From: Gonium pectorale
Taxonomy: Eukaryota > Chlorophyta > Chlorophyceae > Chlamydomonadales > Volvocaceae
DNA: 64,000 bases
Direction: 5' to 3'
Assembly (NCBI GenBank): GCA_001584585.1
Contig: LSYV01000076.1
Coordinates: 265,738-329,737 of the forward strand
The notes beneath the pieces were generated by a model. It was given only the letters and a program-made list of their open reading frames with translations, did not search any database and had not been told where the DNA came from. Both the position numbers and the translations under genes were made by a program. Every line of letters starts with the position of its first letter. Position 1 is the first letter of the stretch. Below are positions 22,656 to 34,201 of this stretch, in pieces.

Positions 22656-22914
22656 GGGGAGGGGAATGCTATGGCCTGCTTCTGCGCGCCAACATTGTCC
22701 ACATGCCCGCGACTGCTTCGAGCGCAGACGGTTCCTGACTCCGTGTTTCTGTCGTCCATTCCAGGTCTGTATTACGCCGATCGGCTGTTCGGGGGTGCGG
22801 GCTGGGCGACCCGCGAATGGTAACCGCTGGCCGCCGATGGACTGGCCCCTTCGTCGACCGCTTGCCGGACCCTCTACTAGTCTACTTATAGTCAGGTAAC
22901 TATTCTGGTAACAC
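22656..22914. repeat. 259-bp direct repeat, second copy
   Basis: Second copy, followed within a few bases by a run of 11 G. Its 5' flank (22572-22655) differs from that of the first copy, so it is not merely a contig end pasted twice. Confidence 0.95.
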
Positions 22915-22967
22915 ACCGGGGGGGGGGGCGTCTGCTCGTATACCTCGCCCGCCATGCATGCCCTGTA

Positions 22968-23055
22968 CTCGGCGCCCTGCTGGAAACATCACACCTTCGG
23001 GTGTGTATGTCCGTAGAGGCTGCCTTCCCCGTTTCTGGTTCTCTTTTTTTTCGTG
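22968..23055 (+). repeat. Dispersed short repeat, copy 7 (full, second subtype)
   Basis: Head ACCTTCGGGTGTGTATGTCC and GTAGAGGC as in copy 1, but the tail reads CCCCGTTTCTGGTTCTCTTT, a variant shared with copy 8 in the IQ/WW gene. Confidence 0.7.
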
Positions 23056-23799
23056 TGTGTGGTCCGTGTGCGATACAGCCAGCTTCCGTACTCTGCCTAC
23101 GCCGTCATCAGCGCACCGCATCACAGTTTGCACGGGCACCACATTTCCTCCTTCGTCGGCCATCACCGGCACGCTGTTTGTACCTGCCGTCACATTCGGC
23201 TAGGCAGGTAGGGGGATAGTAACGTGACGGTCTCGGCCGCCATTCCCCTCTTTTTCGTTCCCGGCGCTGTCAGCGTTTTGATGCTGTTTTGTTTAGTTCT
23301 ATGAGACGCGGAATGCGCTTACAAGTTGAAGACGTGCTGAGCTACTTTAGGAGCAAGGGGGATGCAATTCGCTTGGGGACGGTGTGTGTGCAGTACGGCA
23401 AGGAGACACTGCCTCCCCGGCCCTGCGTTAGTCGCCCTCCGCCACGGTGGTCACCGGACTCGCCCACCGGTCTCCAGCCTCGCCCACCGGAAGCTTCCTT
23501 CGAGGGCAACGCCAGTCGCGGGAGGTTTGGATCCGAGTCTGACTGCGCACCGGGATAGGGACGGATTTGCCACTGCTGGCTGCTGCTGCTCCCGGTGCAC
23601 CTTCCGCGTCGTGCAAGTGAGCGACAGAGGCCAGGCGGTGAAGGCTGTGCAGCACGTTATCATAGCAGTTGGGCATGACGGGGATTCCCTCTGGGCTGTC
23701 CCAGTTGGGCGGTCGCTCATCCTCTGCCGCCACCATGTCCCTCCCGTTGTCTGCGCCCTTTCTCGCCTCTCCGCCTGTAACCCTTCCACAGAAAAAAAC

Positions 23800-24510
23800 T
23801 ATGTACCGCGTCGCGTGCTCGAGGAGGACAGCGCCGCCAGGTGCTCCCGAAAGTGGGGAAGGTGGCCGTCGACCGGCGCGGTGGGGACGAATGCCGCCGA
23901 CGTGCAGCGGCTGACGGTCATTGGGCGCGTGACAAGCAGCGACGCGAGCACTCTGTCGGAGGGCCGGGTGGCCAGCAGGCGCGCGTAGGCCTGCAGCGCC
24001 CCGCTGCTGACCAGCGCCATGCAGGCACGGACGGCGAAGGGTGACGGGTCGAGCCGCAGGGGCTTTGCAGTGAGCTGCAGTGGCTCCCGCGGAGGTGCCC
24101 CGACCCTCCCATGGGCTTGAGCAGTGCCTCCAGCTGGCGATTGCGGGCCGCCATCGCGCGGCGGTCCGAGCGCAGCGGTTATCGAGCCTGCAGGGCCAGC
24201 AGGCCCCGCAGGAGCCAGGCGTGGGAGATGATGACGTTGACCCAGATCTACCGCAGCTCCCCACCTGGCTCGTCGTCGGGAGCGCTCTCGGAGGCCTGGC
24301 GCAGGAATGGCGCGTGACCGAGCAGTTGCCCAAGCGGCTGCGCCACGGCCACGCTGTTCAGCAAGCAGCCGTCCTGCAGACCTTGGGCGCTCAGTCGCTC
24401 GAGGGTCGCCATAGCATCTGACAGCTTGTGACAGCAGAAGGCATGCGGCGACGTCCCGGCGACCCCGTCGCGACACGGCGAAGCGGCTTGCGCAGGGCGC
24501 GGCATCCTCC
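23800..24510 (-). pseudogene. Decayed coding remnant, perhaps of a MYND-family gene
   Basis: Minus-strand peptides look like helical coding sequence but jump frame and meet stops: MATLERLSAQGLQDGCLLNS, then WVNVIISHAWLLRGLLALQA after an in-frame TAG, then AARNRQLEALLKPMGG, then PFAVRACMALVSSGALQAYA. No intron boundaries explain the breaks. The style resembles the repeat region upstream of MYND fingers in volvocine proteins, and the MYND ORF lies downstream on the same strand. The family assignment is a guess. Confidence 0.4.
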
Positions 24511-24539
24511 AGTTTCTCGGGGCTTCTCTTATGCAAACA

Positions 24540-25904
24540 TGGTAGAACCTAACATGCCGTGAGCCCAGGCCGGGCCTAACCGCGCCGCCGAAACCATGGT
24601 TTTACGTCAGCTCGCGTTAGGTGCGGCACTGGACTGCTCATTTGCTCAACTGTGCCATTGCGTACATGTGAGGCAGCAGGCAATGCCACGGGCAATGCCT
24701 CTGCAATCATACAGCGCACTGCCGCTGCACATGCCGTACATGTTACACACGCCGTCACTCACCGCAGCAGGAAGCCAGCAGCAGATGTGAGCGCAGGCAT
24801 CGTCCCAGGTCCCAGGACTTGTGCACCGGATAGCACACACATCACAAAGCCAGAGCGCTCCCGTGGAGCGCCAGGCAGGATGCTCAACACGCCTTCGTCG
24901 TCCTTCGTGTCCAAGCCGCACAAGCCCACAACGCCGGCAACCCCTTTCCACACGCAGGCCTACCGCCCAATCCTCTCCCTGAACGAGCAGACAGTGCCCC
25001 AACTGCCCCAGTGCCCCACCAACGTGCCGCGCTCGAGGCTCGAAATGCGCCCTGGTGCGGCATCGGAGGGGGGAGCAACCTCGGGGGCGCAACTTCAACC
25101 AGCATGACCATCGCGCAGCAAGATGACGCGCAACTCGTGCCAGAGATATGTACGGCCACACACCACACTCCTGCCGTAATATGCAAGGAAAGTCGCTTTT
25201 CCGTGCACGTGATCCTACAACGGGATCCAATTGTACTGGAATGCAAGTCAACAAATCAACAACGCCTGGCCGACGACACTACCCTGTGCCGACAGCCGCA
25301 AAGTACACCACACACACCCCCATCAAGCTTGCGCCAAGCGCCTGCTGCCACACCCGCTACCAGCTTCTCGGCAATGTGCCAGTTGCATGGAACCCAGATA
25401 CGAAACCAAGAAGAGAGTGCATGCTATCATTCCGCCCGCCTCATGCCTGTTCTCACACACTGCATAGCGCATGCCACACCATGTCGAGCCAGCGAACCGC
25501 ATAATGTGGATTCCATGCGTGCCAGCACCGTGTTTCAAGTACTGCATTAACCATCAATGCTGTGGCGGCATTGGGCGCTTTAGGGCGCTCATGCCAATAA
25601 CTGTGCGAGTAAGGGCCGGTCGCAGGCAAAGGAGCAGACCCACCGTATGTACTGCGCCGCACTGCGCCGCATCAATAACACAAACCCACCGACTAGGCAC
25701 CGGATAGCGCAAGGAAAAGGATGCAGCAGACCTAGTAAACGCTCTAGTTGAGCAATGGAAACCTTGACATCCATTTCAGAAGGTGCTTTTGCTGCTATGG
25801 ACCCCTTTCGGCTGCGCTGGGAAGCCACCTCCTAGCCCCTCGCGCGGCGGGACGGGAGCGAGCGCCCCCCCTCCTGCCCTACGCGTTCGACTCGTCGACT
25901 CGAA
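24540..25904. other. Intergenic, 3' flank of DGAT2
   Basis: No supported gene. The first minus-strand TGTAA that I see after DGAT2 is near 24743, over 1.1 kb past the stop, so the DGAT2 3' end is unclear. Confidence 0.45.
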
Positions 25905-28900
25905 TCACTGTACGACCGTCATCTCCCGCCGTACACCCTTGCCATACTTTTCTCGGTTTTCGGCCCACAGCTGCAGCAGCTCCTGTGTGTAGCGGCGGTG
26001 CAGCTCGTCCACCTGGTCAGGGCTGGGTGCGGCCACCCTGGCAAAGGAGAGGCGCAGGGAGGGGCCACGGGAAGGGCAGGGGCGTCGCGGTTGCTGGGCA
26101 TGGTTGGGGTTTTCATTGGACGCACTGAGGGCGGGGAGCTGCCCAGGGCCGTGCTCCTAAATCCCGCTGCATGGCCGGGCAGCCTGGCAGCGCCGCCCCG
26201 ATGGAGCGGCCTCACCTCTCAACAGGGACGGGCTTGCCCACCACGGTGATCAGCGGCGTCTGCAGCGGCAGCATGCCCCGGCCTGTCCGCGCGAGGCGGG
26301 CGGGCGAGACGGACGGACGGGTGGAGTGGAGCTCAGCGAGGCTAGCCAGCAGTAAACCCGAGGCCCAAAGTTTGGCGACAGCGCATTGGCAACCAGCAGC
26401 AGTATCATGCGGGACGAATGGGATGCGCGCGGGACGCGGCGGCAGAACCACAGGGCAGTTGCAGCTGCTGCATGGTCAGGACAGGAGGCGCCAAGGTGGC
26501 GGTACCGAACCGAACACTGGTGGGCTAAACAAGGCTGGAGGAAAACCCGGTGCGGTAGCAAGCCCCATTTTGGCCTGTCGCTCGGGGCGGTGAAGAAGAC
26601 GCACATACCCACCGCTGAACAGCCCGACCCCCCAGCAGAGGGGGGTGGACACGCGCGACCAGCGCCTGATGGCCCTGGGGCGCGGGGGCAGGCGACAAGG
26701 GAGGAAAGGGGGGGCCGTTTGCGGCTCAGCAGGCAGCTGCAAGTAGGCATGGTTGCCACTAGCAGAGGCCGTTCAATGGGAAGGCGGCGGGCGGGCGAAC
26801 ATGCATGACTCAAAAGCTGTCGGCCGCAAGTGGCCCAAACCAACAGGCCTGCGGCACCCACCCCCGCTGCCTCCACGGTCCTCTCTCCAGCTGCCGACAG
26901 GTAATGTCGTCAGGCCTAACGCTTGAGCATCCACCCACCCATCCTACTCGTCATACGATTGCGGCAGAACGAACCCTGTCACTGGAAGCGACGGCCGATT
27001 GGCTCCCGACCCGCCCGACCCCGCTTCTCCAGCCCGCATCTTGCCGCGCTGCCGCCCCATCCGCCCGACCCGCCTCACTTGATGACCTTGGACGCCGTGC
27101 TGTTGGGCGGTGGGATGTAGGTGTGGAAGTCGTCCGTCTCGCCGAATGCGATTACGGGCACCAGCGAGGCGCCCGTCTCCAGGGCCAGCCGCACAAAGCC
27201 CTTGCGGGAGCGCAGCACCTGGGTTGGGGAAAGAGAGGGGGGAGGTGACGGCGTGGAGGTAGGAGGTAGGCGCAGGCTCGAAGTAGCGGGGGCCGGGGGG
27301 TCCCAAGTGGCGGTGCGACGTGTGGGCCGGCCATCTGGGCCGGCTTGGAAACTCGTCATCGGAGATACGGAACGCACGAACCCTAGGGAATCCGGAGATC
27401 GTGTACGCAATACGTCGTACTAGTCCCGTTTCCAAGGCCCGAGCGGCTGCGCTTACCAGGTCATACGAGCCCGGTGCAGCGAGCAGCGCCTCCGCCGCGC
27501 CGCCCACGACCAGCACCACCGAGCGGCCGGGGCGCCTGGAGGAGGTGAGGCCGCGGATCGGAATGTGTCGATCCAGGTTTCGGCCAGCGGCCGGCCCAGC
27601 AGCCGGGCAAAAGAGCAAGCTAACACATAGTCTTCACATGGCCTTGCTGGCTGGACACGCATTCCTCGCACGGGCCGGGCGCGCACGGGGCTTCCGGGCT
27701 GCACCGCGCCGACCAGGCGGCCCATCCGAAACCCCACTCCCCCACCGAACCATCGACGACCCGCCCGATGCCCACCCACCCACCCACCCCGTGAGCACGC
27801 GGCGCAGGCTGTCCCGCGCCGCCCCGCACATGCCGTGCAGCAGCAGGTACTCCCGCAGCAGCGGCAGGCGGAAGTTGCTCTCCAGCGTCGCGGCGCGCGG
27901 GTCCACGCCTGGGCACGCGGCGGGGCGAAGAGCGGCGCGGGGCGGCATTCAGGATGTCGGTGATCCGCACATGAGAGCCCCGTGGGTACCATACCATAAC
28001 GCCATGCATGGCTGCGGAGGAAGTGGTCAAAATCCTGTGATCCTCCCTTGATCTCTTTGCAGCAGCCGCAGCCGCAACAGCCGCAACAGCCGCAGCAGCC
28101 GCAGCAGCCACAGCATAATTCTCAACTTCAAGAAGTGCAGGCGTCTAGTGTCCCTAGCGCAGATTGCACCACTAGGGGGCTCGAAGCGGCCGATCAGGGA
28201 CTGACAAGATCGGACCTCAGCCCTCCAGCAGCCCCTCTACATGGTGCAGCGGAGGGCCCGGGAGCCGGAACCCACCGGGGAAGGCCCTGCTAAAGCCGGT
28301 GGCGTCAGTCACGAACGAGAGCCATGTGGAGATAGCGATGATGCCATGCGGGTGTACGGCAAAGAGGTAGTGGCCCGCGGGGTCCAGCTCGGCCGTCTTG
28401 ACGAGGGAAGCGGGGAAGTAGGACGCCATCACGCGCCATACGGACCACCTGCGCCAGTGCATCGCCACACGGGCCCAGCGGGCAGGTTGCCTAAGCGTAG
28501 TTTCAGTGGAAGGAAGGAGACCGGGTCCAACGTTGCGGGGTGGGGAAGGGCGCTGGGCGACCCCGCGCGTGCAGGACCGCGCCCAGACATGCGGCCTGTA
28601 TGGCTGCATAGGTAATACTGCCTTGTGGACATGGATAGACTGCTATGCATCTGCCATGCCCGTAAGCGGAATCAGGCGGCTCGGCGTCCAACCTATTGGC
28701 ACGCCGAGCCTCATGCGTACCTTCGCAGGGGCGTTGGCCATGTGCACTTGCTGGCCGCTCTCACACCTGGCCCGAAACTTATGTAAGTGACATACCTGCA
28801 GAAAGCAGCTGCATGCGTTGGTACTGCACCCCAAACTGGGTGAGGCGAAGCCAAGCGGACGCCAGCCCAACCGTCACGCGCGACGACAGCCCTTCCTTAC

Positions 28901-29094
28901 CCGAGGAACGCCGCCGTGAGCCAGACGTTCTTTGCGTACCACAACCCCGCCACAAAGAGCGGCCAGAGCCACAGCTGGGCGATGGCAGTTAGCAAGAACC
29001 AGGTGCACACCATGCGAGCAGCGAAGGCGTCCCGATTGACCTTGTCCTGCAGGACGGAAGCTGCCGACACGAGTGTGGCTGACGCACCGCGCAT
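25905..29094 (-). CDS. DGAT2: Type-2 diacylglycerol O-acyltransferase (DGAT2/DGTT)
   Basis: ER enzyme making triacylglycerol from diacylglycerol and acyl-CoA. Eight exons (complement): 28901-29094, 28276-28448, 27788-27908, 27457-27535, 27079-27218, 26613-26665, 26216-26282 and 25905-26037. They total 960 nt, 319 aa, all junctions in phase, typical length for algal DGTTs. N-terminal membrane hairpin around [20 protein letters not shown]. Family motifs: YFPASLVKT, the catalytic [53 protein letters not shown] with FGE, and the C-terminal [17 protein letters not shown]. The very short exon 26613-26665 was placed by phase and by the GLF-S-GRGM junction. The start is the ATG of [20 protein letters not shown]. 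Glyoxalase II lies upstream in divergent orientation. Which DGTT paralogue this is cannot be told. Confidence 0.95.
28061..28115. repeat. CAG/CCG-rich microsatellite in a DGAT2 intron
   Basis: Imperfect repeats of CAGCCG and CAACAG units within the intron between exons 27788-27908 and 28276-28448. On the plus strand it reads as a Gln-Pro run, which is not a gene. Confidence 0.8.
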
Positions 29095-29720
29095 TGTGAA
29101 TACTCGTTATAACAGCGACGGAGTTCAGTCGTGACTGGCGTTGCTCAATTGTTTGCTTGACTTCTATGACCGTATGATATGTACAAATTTAGATAGTGAA
29201 GACAGTGTGACATGGTACCAATGAAAGAAGCAAGTATGACGTGTCGTATTGGAAGCGTCCCTCGCCACCACAGGTATCCCAGCTATACGCAATTACGTTG
29301 CCTGTATACTGTATGTGATGCAACTATTGGTCTGAATCAGCCTACCAAAAACGTTTGGGGTGAGGTTCCTTGGTTGGGTTTGGTAGTGAGCCAGGGGTGA
29401 ACATCACACGGTGATGCTTGCCACCAACTCCTTGCAATTGCAGGCTCTCGCGTGTTGCACTGGTTGTGTCGCCGGGTTGGCCACCACACAGCCACACAGC
29501 GGCAAGGCGGAGCCACGTAGCTTGGGCTTCCCTGCACCTGATTAGCCAACGAGGTTCCCTTCGCGCCGCGAGCGCCCTTACCCACGTGTGCTACCCTCGC
29601 CCCTCCCTCTGCAGCTGTACACCATACGCCACCCCAGCGCTCCTAACCCACCCAGGTGCAGGGAGCCTGAAAAGACCCCCGGCCACCTCCTCGCCCTCTC
29701 CTGCCTTTTAACACCGAGTC
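29095..29720. promoter_or_regulatory. Divergent intergenic region of DGAT2 and glyoxalase II
   Basis: About 0.6-0.77 kb between the DGAT2 ATG and the glyoxalase II first coding exon. It must hold both promoters and perhaps a glyoxalase 5' exon (a CTGCAG acceptor occurs near 29615). No specific element is recognised. Confidence 0.4.
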
Positions 29721-29865
29721 AGCCACCCTGAGGTCCGCAGTCGGGGGAAGCCGCGGGCTGCTCCGCAGCGGCGGCCGCCTCTACGCCCGCAGCCTCTCGG
29801 TCGCTGCTGCTGCTGCCGCCACCGGAGGCTCCACCGGCGCCTCCGCCGCCGCCAGCCCCGCTGCG

Positions 29866-32060
29866 ATGGAGGTAATCCGCGTGCCGTGCCTGTCGGACAA
29901 CTATGTATGGCTGCTGCGGGAGCCCAGCTCGGGCCTGACGGCGGTGGTGGACCCGGCGGAGGAGGGACCTGTGCTGGAGGAGCTGAACAAACGGTGGGTC
30001 CGTGTGTCACTGTCACCTCCGTTCGCGTGGGGCGCAACCATTACGAAGGTGGATTACTGAGGTGCCGCCCGAGAAGTGCCGGGTTGGGGACACGACGTTG
30101 GACGGTTGTAGGCTTTCGCACGGGAAGCTTCAGGCATGCGGGTAGGCATGCGGGATGGGGCATTGTACAACAGTATTGGAGAGCGGGCACGTACACCACG
30201 GGTCTCGATGTCGGCGCTCGTCTGCGGTGCGGTATTGGCCCTCTACACGAGCCAAGCCCGGACCGAAAGCTCGCCTAAGCACAGTCGCTAGGCATGCTCA
30301 CGGCCCGCATAGCCGGGCTATCTTTACTGCCTCCCACATGCACGCTTACCCTCGCACGCGGCCCGCGTCCCTTTCACCCCTTCCCCTCAGAGGCTGGTCC
30401 CTGAACCACATCCTCAACACGCACCACCACATGGACCACGTGGGGGCCAACACTGCCCTCAAGCGCCGCTTCGCAGGACTCACAATTGTTGGCCCCCGGG
30501 CCGACTGGCAGCGGATACCCGGCATCGACGTGCAGGTGGGTGTGTGAAGGGCAGGGTGTGGGGTGAAGAGGTTGCAATCGTCTCCGCTAGATTGAGAAGC
30601 TTGAGGGCACGCATTCATTAAACGGGCAGGTGGAGGGGGCCTTGGCGCGCAGGGTAGCGGGCGCATGGTGCGACAGCCGTTTGTGAGGCGGTTACCGCAT
30701 AAGGGCCGGGTGGGCTTTCGGAGAGGACATTGGCCAATTGTGGCTGGGTCTGGGGTCTGGGGGGGCGTACTTGGTTGGTACGCCAAGGGAAGGGAGGCCC
30801 CCCCGCCTGCTTCTTCGGCCGTTCAGCCGTCTCTGTCATCTGTGGTGCGCGTCCATTTTCCTACTTTGATCCAGGTCGGCGACGGCGACACGTGGCAGCT
30901 GGGGCCGCTGGAGTTCCGCGTGTTTGACACGCCCGGCCACACCCGTGGACACATCACCTACTGGGTGCCCCAGGCCGAGGCGCTGTTTTCAGGTGGGTGG
31001 ACGGGTGGACATGTGGATGCTTGCGGGGCCGGGTGTGTTGAGGTTAGGAGCCGTGCGGGCCTGCGCATTCAGAAGTGAGTGCTTGCGCGGGCGTTTCAGC
31101 GGCAGGCGGGCGGCGGCGGTCACCTGTCCGCAAAATCCCCAAGGTGCACCATTCCACCACCCGACGTTCACGCAAACACACAGTCACCTGCGCAAGGTCC
31201 CAAAGCATGATATCCACCATGCTCCATGCCGCCCTGTCCCACCGCGCCGCGCCGACCCGGCCCCAGGCGACACGCTCTTCGCCCTGGGCTGCGGGCGGCT
31301 GTTCGAGGGCACCCCCCAGCAGATGTGGTCCTCCCTGTCCAAGCTGCTGCCGCTGCCGGACGCCACGCGCGTCTACTGCGCGCACGAGTACACCGCCTCC
31401 AACGCGCGCTTCGCGGTCAGCGTGGACCCGGGCAACCAGGCGCTGGCGGAGCGCAAGGCGCGGGTGGACGCGGCGAGGGCGCGAGTGAGGGGGCGGGCGC
31501 TGGCGGAGAAGGGCAGGCGGGGAGGTGACGGCGGGGAGGGAAGTACAAAGGGGACAGGGCGAAGAGGGGGCGGCGGGAGGGGAAGGCGGGGGTTGGCGCG
31601 GACAGGTGAAGGCGAAGGTTGGGCGCAGAGAGGGGAAAGCGTGGTGGGGCCCACGAGACAAGGATGTCGATTGTCGAAGTGGCCAATTTGATGCTGTACG
31701 CGCGAGCGAAAGCGGGGCGTTCTCCTTTGCAGCCTGACAAGGTGCTGCTGATTGCCGCCACTGCGATGCGGCCGTCTGCACCGCTTGCAAGTCCGCCTTT
31801 GCCTGCATCAGCCTCGCCTCCCGACACGCGCTTGTCAACTGGCGCATCCGCCCTCCGCCAACCGCCTGTCCGCCCGCCCGCCCCCGATCGATGGCCTGCA
31901 GGGCGAGGCCACTGTTCCCAGCCTGCTGGCGGAGGAGAAGGCCACCAACCCCTTCCTGCGACCCGCCGACCCAGCCATCCGGAAGCACCTGGGCTTTGAC
32001 CAAACGGCCCCCGACTGGGAGGTATTTGGTGCCATCCGCGCAGCAAAGGACCGGTTCTGA
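29866..32060 (+). CDS. GLO2: Glyoxalase II (hydroxyacylglutathione hydrolase)
   Basis: Metallo-beta-lactamase-fold enzyme that hydrolyses S-lactoylglutathione to lactate and glutathione. Exons: 29866-29993, 30391-30535, 30875-30992, 31267-31484 and 31902-32060, giving 255 aa from ATG 29866, in phase throughout. Metal ligands are all visible: [17 protein letters not shown], the Asp of [15 protein letters not shown] and CAHEYT. The substrate-domain C-terminus [20 protein letters not shown] is present. In the same frame the sequence stays open upstream to about 29720 and reads TLRSAVGGSRGLLRSGGRLY, then ARSLSVAAAAAATGG, a plausible organelle transit peptide with no ATG. The real start may lie in an unseen upstream exon, giving an organellar form. 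The core call is firm; the N-terminus is open. Confidence 0.94.
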
Positions 32061-34201
32061 GCTTCTGACGCTGAGCTTATGGTGCCCAGTCAAGCGCCTT
32101 TGGCGATGCGGTATGAAGTTGGGTCTGCGTGCACCAAGCACGAGCCGCGTCTGTGGTGGTGCGTAGCGTTGCGGGACTACGCCACGCGTCTGTTCCATGT
32201 GTTGTGCGTTGAGCCGTTTGTTGCTCAACCGGCTTAACCGGCAGGAGGAATCTGGAACAGCACTGGACGCTGCGGTCTTCTGATGCATGACAGAGCAGGA
32301 TTGCGTCAGACCGCTGAGACGCAGCGAGGAAGCCCTTAAACCGTGGCCCACATCTAGGGGCAGTGCAAGAGCCCGTGCGGTGAGCGCAGCGTGTTTTGCG
32401 TATGGAGGCGCTGCAGAGGCTTCTGCACTACAGTGTCGTCAGCGCGGTGATGTGGGTATGTTCGGTGGGCCGTGACGCGGCTTGTAAGCCATATGTATTC
32501 TTTGGCCATAACATTCTGTGCCGAACAGTCTGCACACGAAAGCGTCGTACTGATACTCATGTCCGCAGTCCTCAGGCAGCAGCCACGTCTATGTGGTAAT
32601 CAGGGAATCGTCTTGCGCTTGGGTCGTCTGCGGAGTCGCGGAGGGTTGTCATGCGCCCCGTTTGTCCTAATCTCAAGATGGAAGGCAAGATCACAGGTGA
32701 GCTCAGAAACCCAACATCCGAGCTTAGTGTTGCCAGACCTTTCCAGCGAACGATCCTCCATGGTCCGACCATGGAGCCCTACACATGAGAGCACAACCTA
32801 ACGTACGGCAGTACGCCCTGCGGCTGCCTTTCGGTGGTGTTGAACATTGTGGACCATCTTGGTCAAGCAATCAATACACACAAGGACCGCTTTCTGGCCG
32901 CGAGCCTTATGCGGAAGCCATGTCACGGAGTCCACGACACGCCTTCACACGGCGTGTCACGACGGAATGGGCGACGGCGTGAGCCATCAACGCCGCTTGC
33001 CTGAGGATTACGCGGGACAGGCTTGTACGGATCGTGCAGCCTCCGCACGCACGTTGCCGTTGCACCGATTCCAAGAGTGCGTGCCACGTGATGGTGCCCA
33101 GCCAGCGGTCCAACGGGTCAACTATTCTTCTCGGAGCCTTTTCACGAGCATGCATGCTGGCTGACCACCGGTTATTCTTGGAGTTTTCCGTACGTTGGCT
33201 CGCTCCAAAACACCCCCAAACACCCAAGACTTTACTTAAACCAACCAAAACCGGCGATCAGCCAACATGCAGATACAAGCAGAGGACGAATAGCCCATCA
33301 AATGAACATGTGCACCACATGGAAATGTCAGCTGTCTGGTTCGTTCACCGTACAATAAATCAAACACGTGCTTTCCAAATGCAGCGCTTGGCTGGAAGGC
33401 ATGCACGCATGGCAGGTGTACCACGCTCTCTGGGGAGAACGTAATCTGTATCTGTATCTACGCATGATGAAACACATGAAGCTGGGTGCCAGACAGGACA
33501 ACCGTAGGCGCAATGCCCGGCGTACTCCACGCGTTAGCAGCGTCTCGGTCCTGACATGCGACGGTCAGGCGTCCGAAGAAACCGAAGCAACACACTTTGC
33601 GGTACGGCGGGTGCGGCAGCGCAACGCCCCTGACCGGTTGTGCCCCCCCCCACAACGCCTCGCAGCCTGTCCCATGCGTGAGCCGTCAGCCTCCGTTGAC
33701 ACCGACCTACAGACCCACGGGTCAGAGGGGCCGACGTGGCGCAACAAACCGTGCAAGCCCCCCAGGCACCGGCATGTGCGGGCGCAGCACGTGTAGCACC
33801 GTCCAGGCCACAGGCATCACCGGACCGAGGCCGCCAGGCAGCAACGAGCCTGCCTTCTCTGGCCTCCCAACCAATGCCGCGCCTCTATGTGTCGCGTGAA
33901 AAGCCAAGAGTGACCACGCATTACTAAGCCGTGTTTGTATCCACCGCCGACAAAGCAGCGGGTAACAGAAGTAGCATCACGCAAAGCAGTACTATACCTC
34001 CTATGCTGGGGCTTGCCCCGGATAACCTGTCCTTTCCCCGCCCCCTTATCTGCCCCTTCACCCCCTCAGCACACTGCTGCCAACAGAGTCTCCTCCCAGG
34101 CCGCAAACCAAGTGTGGCAGCAACCCCGTACCCGCTCCCCATTAGTTCAGCGCCCCCGCCAGCATCCTCTGCCACCACCGCCTCCGCCGCAGGCGGCCTC
34201 C
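32061..34201. other. Convergent intergenic region, glyoxalase II to IQ/WW gene
   Basis: 2.1 kb without a supported gene, holding both 3' UTRs. Frames of up to about 140 codons have no recognisable domain. Confidence 0.5.
32483..32487 (+). terminator. TGTAA poly(A) signal, glyoxalase II
   Basis: Plus-strand TGTAA about 420 bp past the glyoxalase II stop. Assigned by position. Confidence 0.5.

Larger units (their letters stand above)
21816..23799. other. Repeat- and gap-containing intergenic stretch
   Basis: Contains the 259-bp duplicated block, the second N gap, a run of 11 G near 22918-22928 and a dispersed repeat copy. No gene is supported; frames open through the duplicated block are noncoding by all signs I can judge. 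Confidence 0.5.

Noticed and set aside
22572..22914. Arg/Pro-rich open frames through the 259-bp duplicated block
   Set aside because: They are identical in both copies only because the DNA is duplicated. No start context, splice sites or domain support them.
28048..28293. Gln-Pro repeat peptide on the plus strand
   Set aside because: It is a CAG/CCG microsatellite inside a DGAT2 intron.
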